DNA from: Cerrena zonata
Taxonomy: Eukaryota; Basidiomycota; Agaricomycetes; Polyporales; Cerrenaceae
Assembly (NCBI GenBank): GCA_038087015.1
Contig: JASBNA010000034.1
Location: 248,001 to 312,000 of the forward strand
DNA: 64,000 nt
Direction of reading: 5' to 3'
Shown: positions 10,605 through 22,551 of the stretch, in pieces
Position numbering within the stretch: the first letter of the stretch is position 1
Layout of the letters: each line of letters begins with the position of its first letter
Position numbers and translations under genes: made by a program
The notes under the pieces: generated by a model
What the model saw: only the letters and a program-made list of their open reading frames with translations
Told to the model about the DNA's origin: nothing
Database searches by the model: none

Positions 10605-10987
10605 AGGACGGGACGTAGGGAGATATTTTCAGTCTACAACGTCCACCCAATATAGATAAAATATACTGTATTGTATCTTGATTGCATATAGCTCTTAGCA
10701 AACTGGCCGTTTCAGAAATCTTCTGCGGTGTCAGAACATCCAGCGGATGCAGAGGTCGAGATGTCAATATTGTGATATCCGACTAGATATTATATGTCCA
10801 TGTAGCATACAGGTGTATTTTGTTTTGATTGGATTCCGAGTCTGATTCTCCGAAGTCTCTATCGGAGCCAGCGGAGAATCAAATTAGAATTGTCGGCCGA
10901 ACATTAGTTTGACGCTTTGATCGAAGGCGACCAACCTCGTTGATATAATCAATAGCTACACATCTTGTCCTCCAAAATCTTTTAACT
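10605..10987. other. Intergenic stretch, nothing recognised
   Basis: The 383 bases between the small Thr-rich gene and the Nudix gene hold an AT-rich segment (10,650-10,690) and no conserved frame. They probably contain the 3' end of the first gene and the promoter of the second. Confidence 0.5.
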
Positions 10988-12258
10988 ATGAGCCAAACTC
11001 AACCGAGTCTGCTGAGCGTTGTGATCAACTGCGACAATTTTGTTGTGTCAAATACGAAAACCACTCCAGAAGGCGAAAAACTTATCTCTTGGCGTCTTTC
11101 ACCTGAACCTTCGTCTCCGGTGCTCGGTCTTCTTCGACCATCTGTCGTGGCACAACTCAAACTCGAGACATCCGAACTATGGTATTTCGTCGAGAATGCC
11201 GCATCGCCTTATGTCTCCCTTTCTGCTTCGCTCGACACTCCTTCTAAGCGAACCCGTGCGATGAAGGAGTTGTGTGAGCGATGGCGAGACATAGGACTCT
11301 GGCCGAACCAAATTGGACCGAGAAAGTGGCGTGCGGAGATGTACCCTATCTTTCGCAACCCGTTTGGAAAGCACGATGCACCGGTTTCAGAAAAAGGTGA
11401 AGTGGAGACTGGAGATGACTCGACCAATTATGCGTTCATGATGGAACGAGCCGCTTGTGCGCTCTTCGGCGTCGTTACTTACGGTGTCCATATGACTGTT
11501 TATGAAGATAGCGCTGAAGGAGCATCCAGTGATACGCAGAGTTATCGTTTTTGGGTTCCTAAACGTGCACAAACGAAGCAGACATGGCCTGGATTCCTCG
11601 ATAACAGCGTCGCTGGTGGTATTCCTTCGGGTCTCGGTATCTTCGAGAGCGTGGTAAAGGAGTCGTACGAGGAAGCCAGTATACCAGAAGACATTGTGCG
11701 ACAACGTGCCAGAGCAACGGGTGTCGTAAGTTATTTCCACAGGTAAGAGATCTAAGCCGCTGCTGTTCTCACATCTCAGTCTGATGCTCGCGATGAAATA
11801 GAACCACGGATGGATGGCTGCAACCCGAAGTAGAGTACGTAAAGCAATCTTTAGCTGTTCATATTGTCTTGAATTTTGATCTCCACTTTGTTAGATACGT
11901 GTACGAACTTCGTATTCCCTCAAGTGTACCTTTGCAATTGAAACCGTCTGACGGAGAGGTGGAGTCGTTCGAGGTACGTGTGGCTTCATCAAACAATACA
12001 CATCCTTCTTTTGAACTCTACTGCAGCTTCTCGAACTTTCCGAAGTTGAGGCTCGTGTTCGTGCTGGCTTGTTCAAACCGAATTGTGCCCTAGGTAAGTT
12101 AAGTTCTGTTCTATATGATATTAGTACTAATTCTAATTCGTACGTTAGTCTTCATCGACTTTATGATCAATCACGGCTACATTACTGCTGACAATGAGCC
12201 CGATTTTCTAGAAATCGTTACTCGTCTTCATGGAAGGTTCGATTATGAGAAGTGGTGA
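10988..12258 (+). CDS. Nudix hydrolase with DUF4743 N-terminal region (thiamine-diphosphate damage type)
   Basis: Five exons: 10,988-11,742, 11,802-11,834, 11,895-11,973, 12,027-12,093, 12,149-12,258. The protein has about 347 residues. Residues 1-150 match the DUF4743 region that precedes the Nudix fold in this family (LWPNQIGPRKWRAEMYPI). Residues 210-234 carry the Nudix box in the form GGIPSGLGIFESVVKESYEEASI; the REUXEE core reads KESYEE, which keeps the metal-binding glutamates. The family includes yeast YJR142W and the Nudix half of S. pombe Tnr3, which act on oxidised, toxic thiamine diphosphates; that activity is inferred here from family membership. The second exon is only 33 bases. 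All exons join in frame with no defects. Confidence 0.9.
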
Positions 12259-13045
12259 ACGTATCGCTACAAACATCACATCGGAAACAAATCCCCCCTC
12301 TATTTGCCGTACCACATCGCTGACTGGACTTGCCTCGTACTATGTTGTAAACGCATAGATTAAACATTGTCTCCTCACAAAAGCCTCGAGTCATCGGATC
12401 AACCCATAAACCAGCTATAACGTTGGTATGAACTTAACCTAACGCCGTCTTAATAACTCAACACTTCCATTTCCACCCAGGGTCGTAAATCCTGAATCCG
12501 CAGCTATGTTACCCTGACTTTTCGGATGGCTTATCTACAAACTGCCAAAGATTCAAGATGCAAACTCTACGTCTAAGAGGCGATTCAAGTTTTACTACCG
12601 ATTATCTTTCACGCACACGATAGTGACATCTGTTCCCGGATGTCGACAATTCTACTGGAACCTGCAATCAAACAAACTCTAACAGTCTTCCTGCGCCAGG
12701 CTGATCACAAGGATAAAAATATCCACATTCAGTTCTCCTATCAGGGTGGGGATCGTTCTTGTTGATCTCTTGGGAGGGTCATAGATTACCACGCTAGTGA
12801 TTTGTCGCTCACTTCGATCATGAAGACCTTCCATGACGAATAGCATATGCGGGGTATGTATCCGGCAGCGGTCCCAAGTCGATGATAACTTGTACCTACC
12901 CTAGTTTCCGCGCCTTTTCTACATTGTCTCGAATCGCAACCTGGGATATAAAGCGGCGACTGCACTTCAGAAACACAACTCCCCAGGTCTCAATCTCTCG
13001 TTAACACCAATTTCATTTCATCTTTCTTCAGACTGTGTCATCGCC
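12259..13045. other. Intergenic stretch with promoter of membrane-protein gene A
   Basis: No gene is seen. A TATA-like GATATAAAG occurs at about 12,946-12,954, some 95 bases before the ATG at 13,046, and is the likely core promoter of the DUF6534-type gene that follows. Confidence 0.5.
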
Positions 13046-15027
13046 ATGCCATCCATATCGTCCGTTGTAGGCGGTCTAGTGGAAACGTTAAGCATTGCTA
13101 ATATGTTAGTCATGTCAGACCGTTCTTTATCAATGTCATTCCATAACCACCTCCCAGATTATTTGGAATCACAATCGCCCAATTCTATATGTACACAAAG
13201 AGCTGGGACCGTGATCCAAGATGGATGAAATGTCTGGCCATCTGCATCATGTACGTTACCCTCGGCATATTTTTAGTGAGCAATGCTGATTATATCTGGA
13301 CCCAGATTCCTTGAGACTGCATACACAGGACTCTCTCAAGAGGTTCAATATTTCTATTCTGTCCTCACTATCGATGAACCTCTTCGCATCACCATGATCG
13401 ACAAGTAAGCTCCAAAGCAAGCGTTGACCTTCCAATATCTTATAACATATATGTAGAACAGTCCCTGTACGTACCTTGAATTGTAGGTGTAAGCTCTAGG
13501 TAATCTGACAATCTGACATGTACCCCTAGGCAACTCTGTTTCTCATGGTACGCTGTTCGATTTTAGTTCCATGTTAACATAGTATTGGATTGATGGTTTA
13601 CCCCTCAGATACTCGCAGAGTGGATCGTTCAAGGGCATGTATAATTACCATGTCCTTTCATCTACCTCAACATCACTAAGTTTCGCATGTAGGTTTTATC
13701 TCTATCGGATATGGATTTGTAAGTAGCCACCTACTCGGTTCCATGGATTATTCACTGACATATATCTCAAGTCAGCAGAAACATACTGTTGCCTGCTGTC
13801 CTGGTAATACCCTATGTCTCATTTGTAGTATATCTATGATCTGAGCCCTCGTTCTAGATATTCCTCCTCATCTGTCGACATGGCCTCATGATTAGTAAGT
13901 ACTTATCATTGACATCTTTCTGCGTATTAATATCCCATATCTCTCAAGATTGCCTGGTCGACACGTACTAATGCTTCCTCTTAGTATCTGGGTATGGTAT
14001 CGACTGATACATAATATCTCTTAACTCTAGGATCAAAATGGATACCTGGCAATCACTTCAGATCCTACGTGGTTTCACGGTACACCCAAAGTACACTTAA
14101 TCATTCTACAAATACTAACGCCATTATAGGCTTCCTTCACAACCGCCATGGCTACAATTATCTTCACAGATGCGATTATCGCAGCCCTCATGGTCTACTT
14201 CTTGCATCGAAGGCAAACTCGCATTAGAAGGTAGGTTTCCGGTACACTTCAGGTGTTTATGGCCCTCATATTACATACGCAGGACGCGAGGGATTATATC
14301 TTGGCTCATTCTTTACTTTGTGAGCACGGGAGGCATTTTAGTGTGAGTACAAATCGTCAGTGGTTTATGGGATTCTGACACTTTCTGGCGAGACAGTGCC
14401 ATTTCTAGCGCTTCTCTTATTTCTGTAAGCCGTGACAATCCCTCTTGATTACGAATTAATATCCTGATCACTCGTATTTTTACTCTAAACAGTATCTAGC
14501 AAACGGAGAAACTTTCTTGTGGGGCGGGTTCGTTCTTTTATATGCTAGAGGTAAGCTTTGGCTGCTGCTCACTTGCAAGTCTAAGTCATTATACTTCGTT
14601 ACATAGCACTCGCAGTCTCCTTTTATGGAATGTAGGTGAAACGCCCTTCCATGATGCTACCTTTCTCTTATGATCGCTCGGGGTATAGCTTGAATGCTCG
14701 CCAGCAACTTCGAACCAAAAGGGGTGAAATCGTTACATTCGGTGGCATTTCTATTCAACGTGAGACTCTACCCACTTCTGTCGAGCTGCACAAGGTATTT
14801 GTCTTCTAAAATTCATCATAATCACACATCGAACGTTACTCGCATAGATACACGACAAGACCGACTCAAACGCTCCAACTACGGCGACCACAAATGTACG
14901 CATTGACATATTTGGTTGTTCACTTTCGATTCGCTCTGATAGGGATTGAATATATCAGGTAAACAGCGATATCCATGAATTCAAGTCCAAGTCTGTCAGT
15001 ACCTTGGGCCCGGCTGATCCTGCATGA
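13046..15027 (+). CDS. DUF6534-type multi-pass membrane protein, paralogue A
   Basis: About 14 short exons join in frame, starting MPSISSVVGGLVETLSIA. Landmark blocks are GITIAQFYMYTKSWDRDPRWMK, ETAYTGLSQEVQYFYSVL, EWIVQGFYLYRIWIF, then TDAIIAALMVYFLHRR, RTRGIISWLILYFVSTGG, FLWGGFVLLYAR and LNARQQLRTK. The last blocks are those of the DUF6534 domain found in large numbers in Agaricomycetes; these proteins are predicted to cross the membrane about seven times and have no known function. The intron after CAAGG starts with GC (13,635), giving a GC-AG intron; the paralogues have GT there. The likely end is TGA 15,025-15,027. Exons near 13,950-14,050 are the least certain. Confidence 0.75.
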
Positions 15028-15480
15028 TTTGGTTTATAAGGTGGGTATTTTGGGGCCAGCAATGAGAAGGGTTCTAAACAGTGACTGGAAATATTAGTGA
15101 TCATACAACATTCCGTAGGATACGGCTTCATAGCGACTGAAGATAAGAACGTGGATATGTATATGTTATTTGCGTTCCGCCCTAGGTTATATATGTGATC
15201 GTCATAGCATCGCGAATTCTAATAGAATACATTTTTTTTAGCTCTTCCTTCTCAGTTCCCCATTGGCGGTAAATCCACTATTTCGAGTTACAGAGTAAGG
15301 TCATGTCCGTGACTCAGACTATTTGTAGTCTTAACATCCGTACTGTCATCGCCAACATGAAGAGTCGTCTGCAATTCGTAAGGTAAGAAGATATTACAAG
15401 ATCAGATTACTAAGTGGCATACCCTGGAGTCAGTCTTTATCGTGGTATCTTGAACAATACGGACTTGCATCTATATGTAT
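15028..15480. other. Intergenic stretch between convergent paralogues A and B
   Basis: These 453 bases separate the stop codons of two tail-to-tail membrane-protein genes and must hold both 3' ends. No coding frame or repeat is seen. Confidence 0.55.
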
Positions 15481-17255
15481 TTAGTGGTCATCAATAAGGA
15501 CAACATCAATTGATTGCAGGGTACGAACTCGGCGGAGCTCATAGGGAGTGGTCATAGCATTATTTCTCATGGAAACACCTCCAAATGTGATCACTTCGCC
15601 TTGCTTATTACGAAGAACCTGGCGGGCATTGAGGCTGCCTGGCCGGTAAGTCATTTTCTATTGTATACATGTTAATAACTTACGCTCCGAAGAACGAGTT
15701 TGCGAGAGCTATTGCCATACATCGTGAACCATTGGTTCGAGTTGGACGTGGCACTAATACAAAACGCACCTCTAGAATATATGATGACTATCCCGCACCA
15801 TAGTAGATCGCTTACGTTGGCAAGGTACTGTAGAGAGAAGCTCAGTTGCAACTCTACAATATATCAGGATCGATTATACACTTACAATAATAACGACGGT
15901 TCCTGAGAGTGCGCTGTATTATTGAGTCAGTATAGCATAAAGCATATATGTATGCATGTACTTACACCAATATAGCACCGGTGCTCACAAAGTAGAGTAC
16001 AAGCCAACTCGCAATTCCTCGAGTCCTGTCTCCGGGTGTTGATAAATATTGTTATGATGGGAAATTCGCTAAATTACCTTCTGAAGTGTGGTTGTCTACG
16101 GCGCAAATAGTAGATCATGGTAGAAGCGATAAACAGGTCCAAAAATACAACTATCACCCAGGATGTAATCGCCAATGGCTACAAAGTTGATGGTATTAGT
16201 ATTATAGTCTATCAGTAATGGTGTTTGACGTACCCTGAAGCCCGTCACTTTTTCTAGTTCTGACCATGTTTTATTTGTGACTCTAAAGACAATCAACAGT
16301 TCGTCTTGATATTATAAAACTCTATTGGTGAAAAACGTTACGTGTGGCAGGCGGAGCCTGTAAAATATTAGAATATGAAAGAATGATACGATGGAGACTC
16401 ATACCGATGGCTGTGCCTGTGTAACTGACAAGCAAGAAGCTCTGATACTACATAAGCCATCGTTGTGATCTGTGATTAAAACTGACCGTTCCAATAAGGA
16501 GTGGAACATTCCTGCTGACTGTTGTAACGATATTTAGGTAAGTTTGTCGCGTCACGACAACCAATACATACAGATCCACATTCGATACACGTAGAATCTA
16601 AAAGAGAGCCCGAATGTCAGCATTGTTGGTTGTGCGGGATCGACTGGTGATCATACCCTTGAATGATGAATTCCGCGATGCCCTGGGATTGAGTCATTAC
16701 TATGATATTCGTTGAATATGGGGATAAACTTACACTGATAAACACAACAACCTACCATCAAGATAACAGTTAAGATACGTTGGTGCAAAATCTCGATGGA
16801 AGAACACACGGAGATACTCCTGGATGTGATTGCCACATCAGAATGCACTGAAGGGATAAGCACGGTTATCCTTACCAGTCAATATTGGCGAGGACGGAGC
16901 GATCATCAATAGCAAGAAGCGAATAGAAGTATTGAGTGCGTTGAATACATGCTGTATAAGCGGTCTCGAGGAGTCTATGTTAACGCCGGATTTGAATGGG
17001 TTGTGAGGTATTGCCGTTGATACAAAGAAAAACACACATACATAACAAAAATTGCCAAACATTTTAACCATTTGGGGTCGCGTTCCCAATTCTGAGTATA
17101 CACGTAGAATTGCGCAAAGGTAATGCCGTATAGTCTGATATCACCTACGTATTGGATGGCATGGGGTGATTGAGTATTATGGATATGACTCACATATTTG
17201 AGATACTTATGCATTCAACAAGACCAGTTGCAAATGAGGAATCGAGTGTGTCCAT
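15481..17255 (-). CDS. DUF6534-type multi-pass membrane protein, paralogue B
   Basis: The likely start is ATG at 17,255 (MDTLDSSFATGLVECISIS), and the stop is TAA at 15,481-15,483. The second exon encodes LYGITFAQFYVYTQNWERD, the third ETAYTACIQRTQYFYSLLAI, and later ones GIAEFIIQGFYVYRMW, FSRNVPLLIGT and finally LNARQVLRNKQGEVITFGG. Order and intron positions match paralogues A, C and D. Around 16,756-16,818 the intron seen in the others is not obvious and the frame can be read straight through, adding about 12 residues. Otherwise no frame damage was found in the exons checked. It is convergent with A. Confidence 0.7.
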
Positions 17256-18256
17256 AGTACGATAGCTGAAACTCCAAGTAAGGAGGGAGGCGAAGACGAT
17301 GGGCCAGTGGAGTCCATGTTATTTAAATCTACACTCGGACCAAGTGACTCGATGGCTTATTTTACATTTGATGAAGTTAAATCGTCCCTGCGTGAATAGC
17401 TGATTGTGATGAAGGGAAGACGGGGAGGGCGCATCCTTTCCCAGATACGTCTTGATTCAATCCTAGGAGTGTAACACGTGAACATTAGTATTTAGAGAGC
17501 CTTCTTATTCTTCCGTGCGATGACCCGTCAGTATACTTGAATGTCCAAGTCAACGATCGTTCTTCAATCCAAAGTGAGGTGTAGTTTTAACGATGAGCCA
17601 CGAAAGGGAACTAGGCCGAACTGACTGTAAATAGAGCAACCCGTCAATGATCATCAGAGATAGAAGACCTAGCCTCTGTATATCAGATTTGAGTTCAAAC
17701 AACAAATCGACGGATGAAACCTCAACTGTATTAGCTTCTTACATGGACATCACCTAGCGGTCTCCCACCAATATACAAAGGTGGCGTGTGTGGCACCAAG
17801 AGACCCCGACTATTAAATTTAGATAGAGCCGATCACGGTCGTAGTTCCGTCACAGTATCGCCTCAACTTACACAGATACCACAGGCAGCTCGGGATAATG
17901 ATCTGTGTACGATAAGTGAATGCGGTTCCGGTGACTGAAGGGTCGTGTTGTCGTGAGATGATTCCTCTATCCCAATGATTCCTTGATTCGTAGTGATAAG
18001 TAGAGGAAGATAACAGCAGAACACTTTTACCTGTCTCAAAGTACGTTCAAGTTGTTAGTCGCAGTAAGTTGTTAACACTGGTTGAAACGGTAACGTTGGA
18101 GGGTGCTTGGATTACGTAATGAGCGCGGTCACGTGATGATCGCGTCTGAGCGCAACGCGTTTCAAAGCGAACTGAATGTTAAATAATTCAACTTGAACCA
18201 CAACTCGACTCCTGTTTCGGGATTGATCTCTTTCTACGACTTTATGCAGTTACGAC
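17256..18256. other. Intergenic stretch, head-to-head promoters of paralogue B and the SAP-type gene
   Basis: About 1 kb with no coding frame. It must hold the promoter of the minus-strand membrane-protein gene and of the plus-strand SAP gene. The right end carries CACGTG (18,130-18,135) and ACGCGT (18,155-18,160). Confidence 0.55.
18155..18160. promoter_or_regulatory. MluI cell-cycle box (ACGCGT) before the SAP-type gene
   Basis: ACGCGT lies 97 bases before the start codon, with a CACGTG box 20 bases further upstream. In fungi ACGCGT is bound by MBF (Mbp1/Swi6-type) and drives G1/S transcription; action here is inferred. Confidence 0.5.
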
Positions 18257-21200
18257 ATGGCTACGACAACACAGATCCTCTTCAACTCGCCCGCACTGCA
18301 CTCCCTCAAGCGGGACCAGCTCGTCAAGCTCTGCAAGATCCACGGCATCAAGGCTAACGGCAAGAATGTCGACCTCATTCAAAAACTTCAGGTACATGCA
18401 CAACAGCTCCCTCCAGAGGCTGCTACGATCGAATATCAAGATGAAAGTAATACTGAAGATCAACATACGGATGCCCCCAACGACAATGACGATATCTCCA
18501 TGAGCGACGCAGATTTCGATGACCTTCCTATGCCGAGGCCGAGCGAACAGTGGGAGGTGGTCATGGAGGATATCGAGGAAGTAGACGAGACAACAATTGG
18601 TACCATGTCTTCGATGAACACTCTTCGCTCGAGGGGTACAGCTGGGGAGTTTGGAAGCAAGAGTTCCAAGAGTGCGTATCCGTGCTTCCATTTGTGTTTG
18701 TGGGGGTCGGTTTGAGACAACGGTTGCTTTGAAATCTATAAGAGCCATTGTGTTTATCCCTCACCCCTTCGCTTGGATGCTGACCCGGTCTTTTAGAAAC
18801 AATGACATCCTCTATCAAATCGATAGCAACCTCTCTGGGCATCAAACGCTCTCACTCGTCCAAATCTATCAAAGCCACTACACCCGCCACTGCCGACGAA
18901 CTCGCCCAACATGCTATCCCCTATTCTTCTCTGCCACCATCAACGTCTCTCCCTTCCACTGACCACTTCAAACTATCTACGCCCGATGTGACTATGGCTA
19001 GTCCCAATGACTCTCTGAACGAACCTATACCCGGCAGTCCTTCTCGTCCCGGAGCTCCCGTCCCCTCTAACGCAAGACTTAGTACCGGTGAAGGGCTAAC
19101 AACCACCATTCGATTGATTACCTCACCCTTTGACTTTGACAACATGATGTCACCTCCGAAGTTACAGCCCATGCAACCTTCCTTCGATCTCATCATGAGC
19201 CCTGGACCAACAGGGAATGGCCAGCCTATCTGGCCCGCCTCTCCCAGCAACAACCGACAATCATTATACCCCGCCTTGCCACTCGACGACCTTCCGTCTC
19301 TGAATGCTATCGTAGCGTCAGCAGCTGCAAGTCCAGCGAAATTCATCAAACCCAGCAACCCCACTCAAGATGTTTTCTCACCTCAGAAGCCCTCTGCACC
19401 TCCCTCAACAAAGAAAGGTCTCGCTGGTCGTCTTTCTCTTCCACAGAACCAGCCATTCCTATTTGGTTCTCCCCTCCCTCAGCCGAGACTTAGCAACAAG
19501 GACTTCGGTGCTGCTGCTGCATCTGTCCTTGACGAGATGAACAAACGTCTTGAAGAGGCTGGAGTTCAGAAAGTAGACGCAGCACTGCTCAACAAAGACG
19601 GCTCTTCCGGAGATGTCTTTGGTTCCTCCGCCATTCCTACTCTTCCGAAAGCCTACAGGCGAGAGGTTCGCACAGGCGCATGACGATGCGTTTAGCAAGA
19701 TGGATTCGATTGCGAATCATTATGCTGCACGACGTCCGGCTGCTTCTAAGAAGCGGAAATCTGACGCGTTGGGTCATGGTCCTGCACCGAGCGCAAAGAG
19801 GAAGAGTACTGTTGCTGGGCACACTGGTCAACGAGTTATTAGTAATGGTGTGAGGAAGAATATGACTCTTCCTGGTGGGTTTGGAGATGAGGACTTCACT
19901 GACGTAGAGGATGAGAATAACAACGAAGAGGAGGATGCTGGCGACCGACGTGCATCAAAACGTATCCGTGTAGTGGAGAATCAGGACATCACGAAAGGAA
20001 AGAGAGTTTCGTTACTTCCCGCTCAACCTGGACAGACAGAGCAAGATAGAGAGAGGGCTGACCGGAGGAAGTCGAGGGATCGGGATGCGATGAAGAAGAG
20101 GCTCGATGCAAACAAAGCGAGACGAAGAAGTAGTCGGGGGAGACAAAGTATCGGAAAGGTCCCACCACGCAAGTTTCATACTTCTATAATTGCGTCCTAA
20201 ATTTGAAAATACTAACGCCACACAAATATTTGTAGCCAAACCTTCGCGATTCGGATTTTTGTCTTCAGCCAAGAATCTCGTTCGCAATGTGTGGAATATG
20301 GGTGCAGGTGGCTCTAAAACCAACAACGCAACATCCAACATTCCTAAACCATCTACTCTCACCAAACAACCACCTCCACCTGCCAAACCACTGATCACTA
20401 AACCACCTTTCACCACCGGTGTAGGTCTTGGACATCCCACCTCGAAACCTAATGCACAGACTGCACGAGTGCGTTCAACTAGTAGTACCTCAACAGCTTC
20501 ACATTTGCAGGCCAAGACTGCGCCTCTGGGGTCAGCGAGAACTAGGTCTCCTATTCCTTCATTCGCGCCAACCGCGAATAATGCTGGAGATAAAAGAGTA
20601 GTCTCTGGTGGACAATCTAGCATTGCCGCCTCGAAACGACCATCTGTTGTTCCTCGCAAAGTGTCTGGCGGCGCCGGACATATGAGGAAAGACAGTAACA
20701 GCAGCGTCGGAAGTAGGGCCATCTCTCCAATCGTTCCAAAACGTCCTTCCGGTGCTTCAACATTGTTAGCTCCCACTGCAAGCTCATTGGCGAAGATGAA
20801 ATCCGCAGTGCACCCTGGCACTTCCAACACCACTTCAACGACCTCACCTCGAACTCTCCAATCTATCCTGAACACTCCCCTCAAATCCCCACGCCCCACT
20901 AAGATCTTCAGCAGACCTCTCGGCGACTTAGGTAGTCCCACCACAATGCCCACACCGAATAAAGACAATTCGCTCGGAGCAGCAGCTAGCGCTCTCATGG
21001 GAGGTACCGCTAAACCGGCTCTTCCACCCAAACCCCAATCGTTGGCCGCTCGTAGACCTCGTGTCTCTCGGACCAGAGTGATCGCGAAGCTTGGTGCACA
21101 ACGCGCAGCAGCTGCTGCATCGTCATCACAGACTTCTTCTGCTCCATCCGTCCTGAAATCACCTACCAGTAGCCGAAAGAGAGACTCTGCCGGGGGCCGG

Positions 21201-21479
21201 ACGCGGTCCAGTATGGGTTCGAGCAGAAGGTCATTGGGTGTTGTGAAGAATGGTGGAACTAGAGTTCCATCTGGGGGTGAGGTCATGATGAGTGCGAAGA
21301 AGAAGGCGAGACAGAGTGAATATATGAGAAGACGGAGTGGAGTTAGGGCTGCGAGGGTTTCGCTCGCCGTCGCGGGTGCCAGCGCTGCTAACAAGAGGAT
21401 GAGTCTGGGGAATACCCCGTTGAAGAATGCATTCGCTGGTGGTGTCGGTGCAGGGGCGATGGATATCGCGGATGATTGA
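18257..21479 (+). CDS. SAP-motif, Ser/Pro-rich nuclear or spindle-type protein
   Basis: Proposed exons: 18,257-18,671, 18,797-19,621, 19,659-20,168, 20,236-21,479. The product is about 998 residues. The N-terminus is a SAP-like motif (LKRDQLVKLCKIHGIKANGK, residues 15-45), a DNA-binding fold; it is followed by a long disordered region rich in SP/TP sites. A conserved-looking block reads DAFSKMDSIANHYAARR, then come basic runs and a Lys/Arg-rich end. A SAP start with a basic, phosphosite-rich body resembles the layout of the spindle protein NuSAP, but orthology is not established. Intron 2 would be only 37 bases (19,622-19,658); the alternative is a one-base frameshift. Intron 3 starts with GC (20,169). 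An MluI box lies upstream, which would suit cell-cycle control. Confidence 0.7.
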
Positions 21480-22551
21480 TTGATCTCTTTTTTCTGTTTT
21501 ATTTTTCTGTTGCGAATAGATGTGTAGGAGTACGTGTCGTTGATCCATTTTCCGCACCGTTTTGTCATTTTTTGCATTTCTAACTTGCTTTGCTCCGAGT
21601 CGTGTCTTCTCTTGTCAGTTTGAAACATTTGAAGGTATCCTTATCAGAATAACTTGTATGTTTGAATGGGGTTAGCTAGTCTTTCCTCTTGACTGGGTCA
21701 ATATGTATAAATACCGTATACCGTTGAATATTGAATTCAATGATGATTTCGGTCGTCCTTCGAGGTTCCATTCCGGTATGTAGGTCAAAAGCCGAATACT
21801 GGCACCAGCTGCAGCCTCATGAGCTAGTTTGAACGTTTGAACGCCCACCTTCGCGTCAATCATTTGTCTCCAACGAAGGCCCGGGAAGACCGTAGTCGTT
21901 CTTTCATTCAAGTCAATCATCTTGTCAAATTCGAGGATCCTTGCTACGACATTTACTTATCTTCTACCAACTCTACGTATTGCCAATTGGACTCAAAATC
22001 AGCACTGATTTTAGTATGTGTATTGCTATTTCTCTGTGAGCATGTCATTGTCCAGTCCACGTTGAACACATAACTGATCGAACCCTTCCAGGTCGGTGTT
22101 TGACGGCTCTGGAAGAACTACACGCCCGAAGAGAAATCTCGGAAAAGGCCTTCCACTCCTTTGTATTTCAGACATTCCAGTCTCTGCACGAATCCCTGAC
22201 CAGATAAGAACCAGATGATCAGCTGCCAGTGCATTGGTACATGTATACAGCAACTGCATCTTTGCATGTTCAATCGTTTGCTGACATTCCAAGCAACATG
22301 ATGATTAGATTCATTCTGCTCTTTCTCCAGAGTCGCTCGAGAAGTCTCCCTTGAATTGTGCCGTACACTTCCCCGTTTGTCTATAGTGACCCTCGTTACT
22401 AGAGTGGACGAAAACACTCCATTTGGCGAAAGCACTTCCAAATTGTGTATTCAGCGGCCCGGTAAAGAATTCTAGGTCTCCGTCGACTCAGTAATTCAAG
22501 GCTTAAAAGGTTTGGAATAGCTCTAATCATTTCGTATCCTATTTCTATGCC
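21480..22551. other. Gap with unrecognised minus-strand frames
   Basis: On the minus strand two frames are worth noting: 22,441-22,030 (in two overlapping frames) and 21,920-21,690, the second reading FPGLRWRQMIDAKVGVQTF and then AHEAAAGASIRLLTYIPEWN. They look protein-like but match no family I recognise, and in-frame joining between them could not be shown. They may be a small two- or three-exon gene or the remains of one. The right end holds the promoter of paralogue C. Confidence 0.3.

Noticed and set aside
20012..21628. 538-residue open frame on the minus strand
   Set aside because: It is antisense to the last exons of the SAP-type gene. The sense strand has consistent introns and domain content, while the antisense product is low-complexity Ala/Leu-rich.
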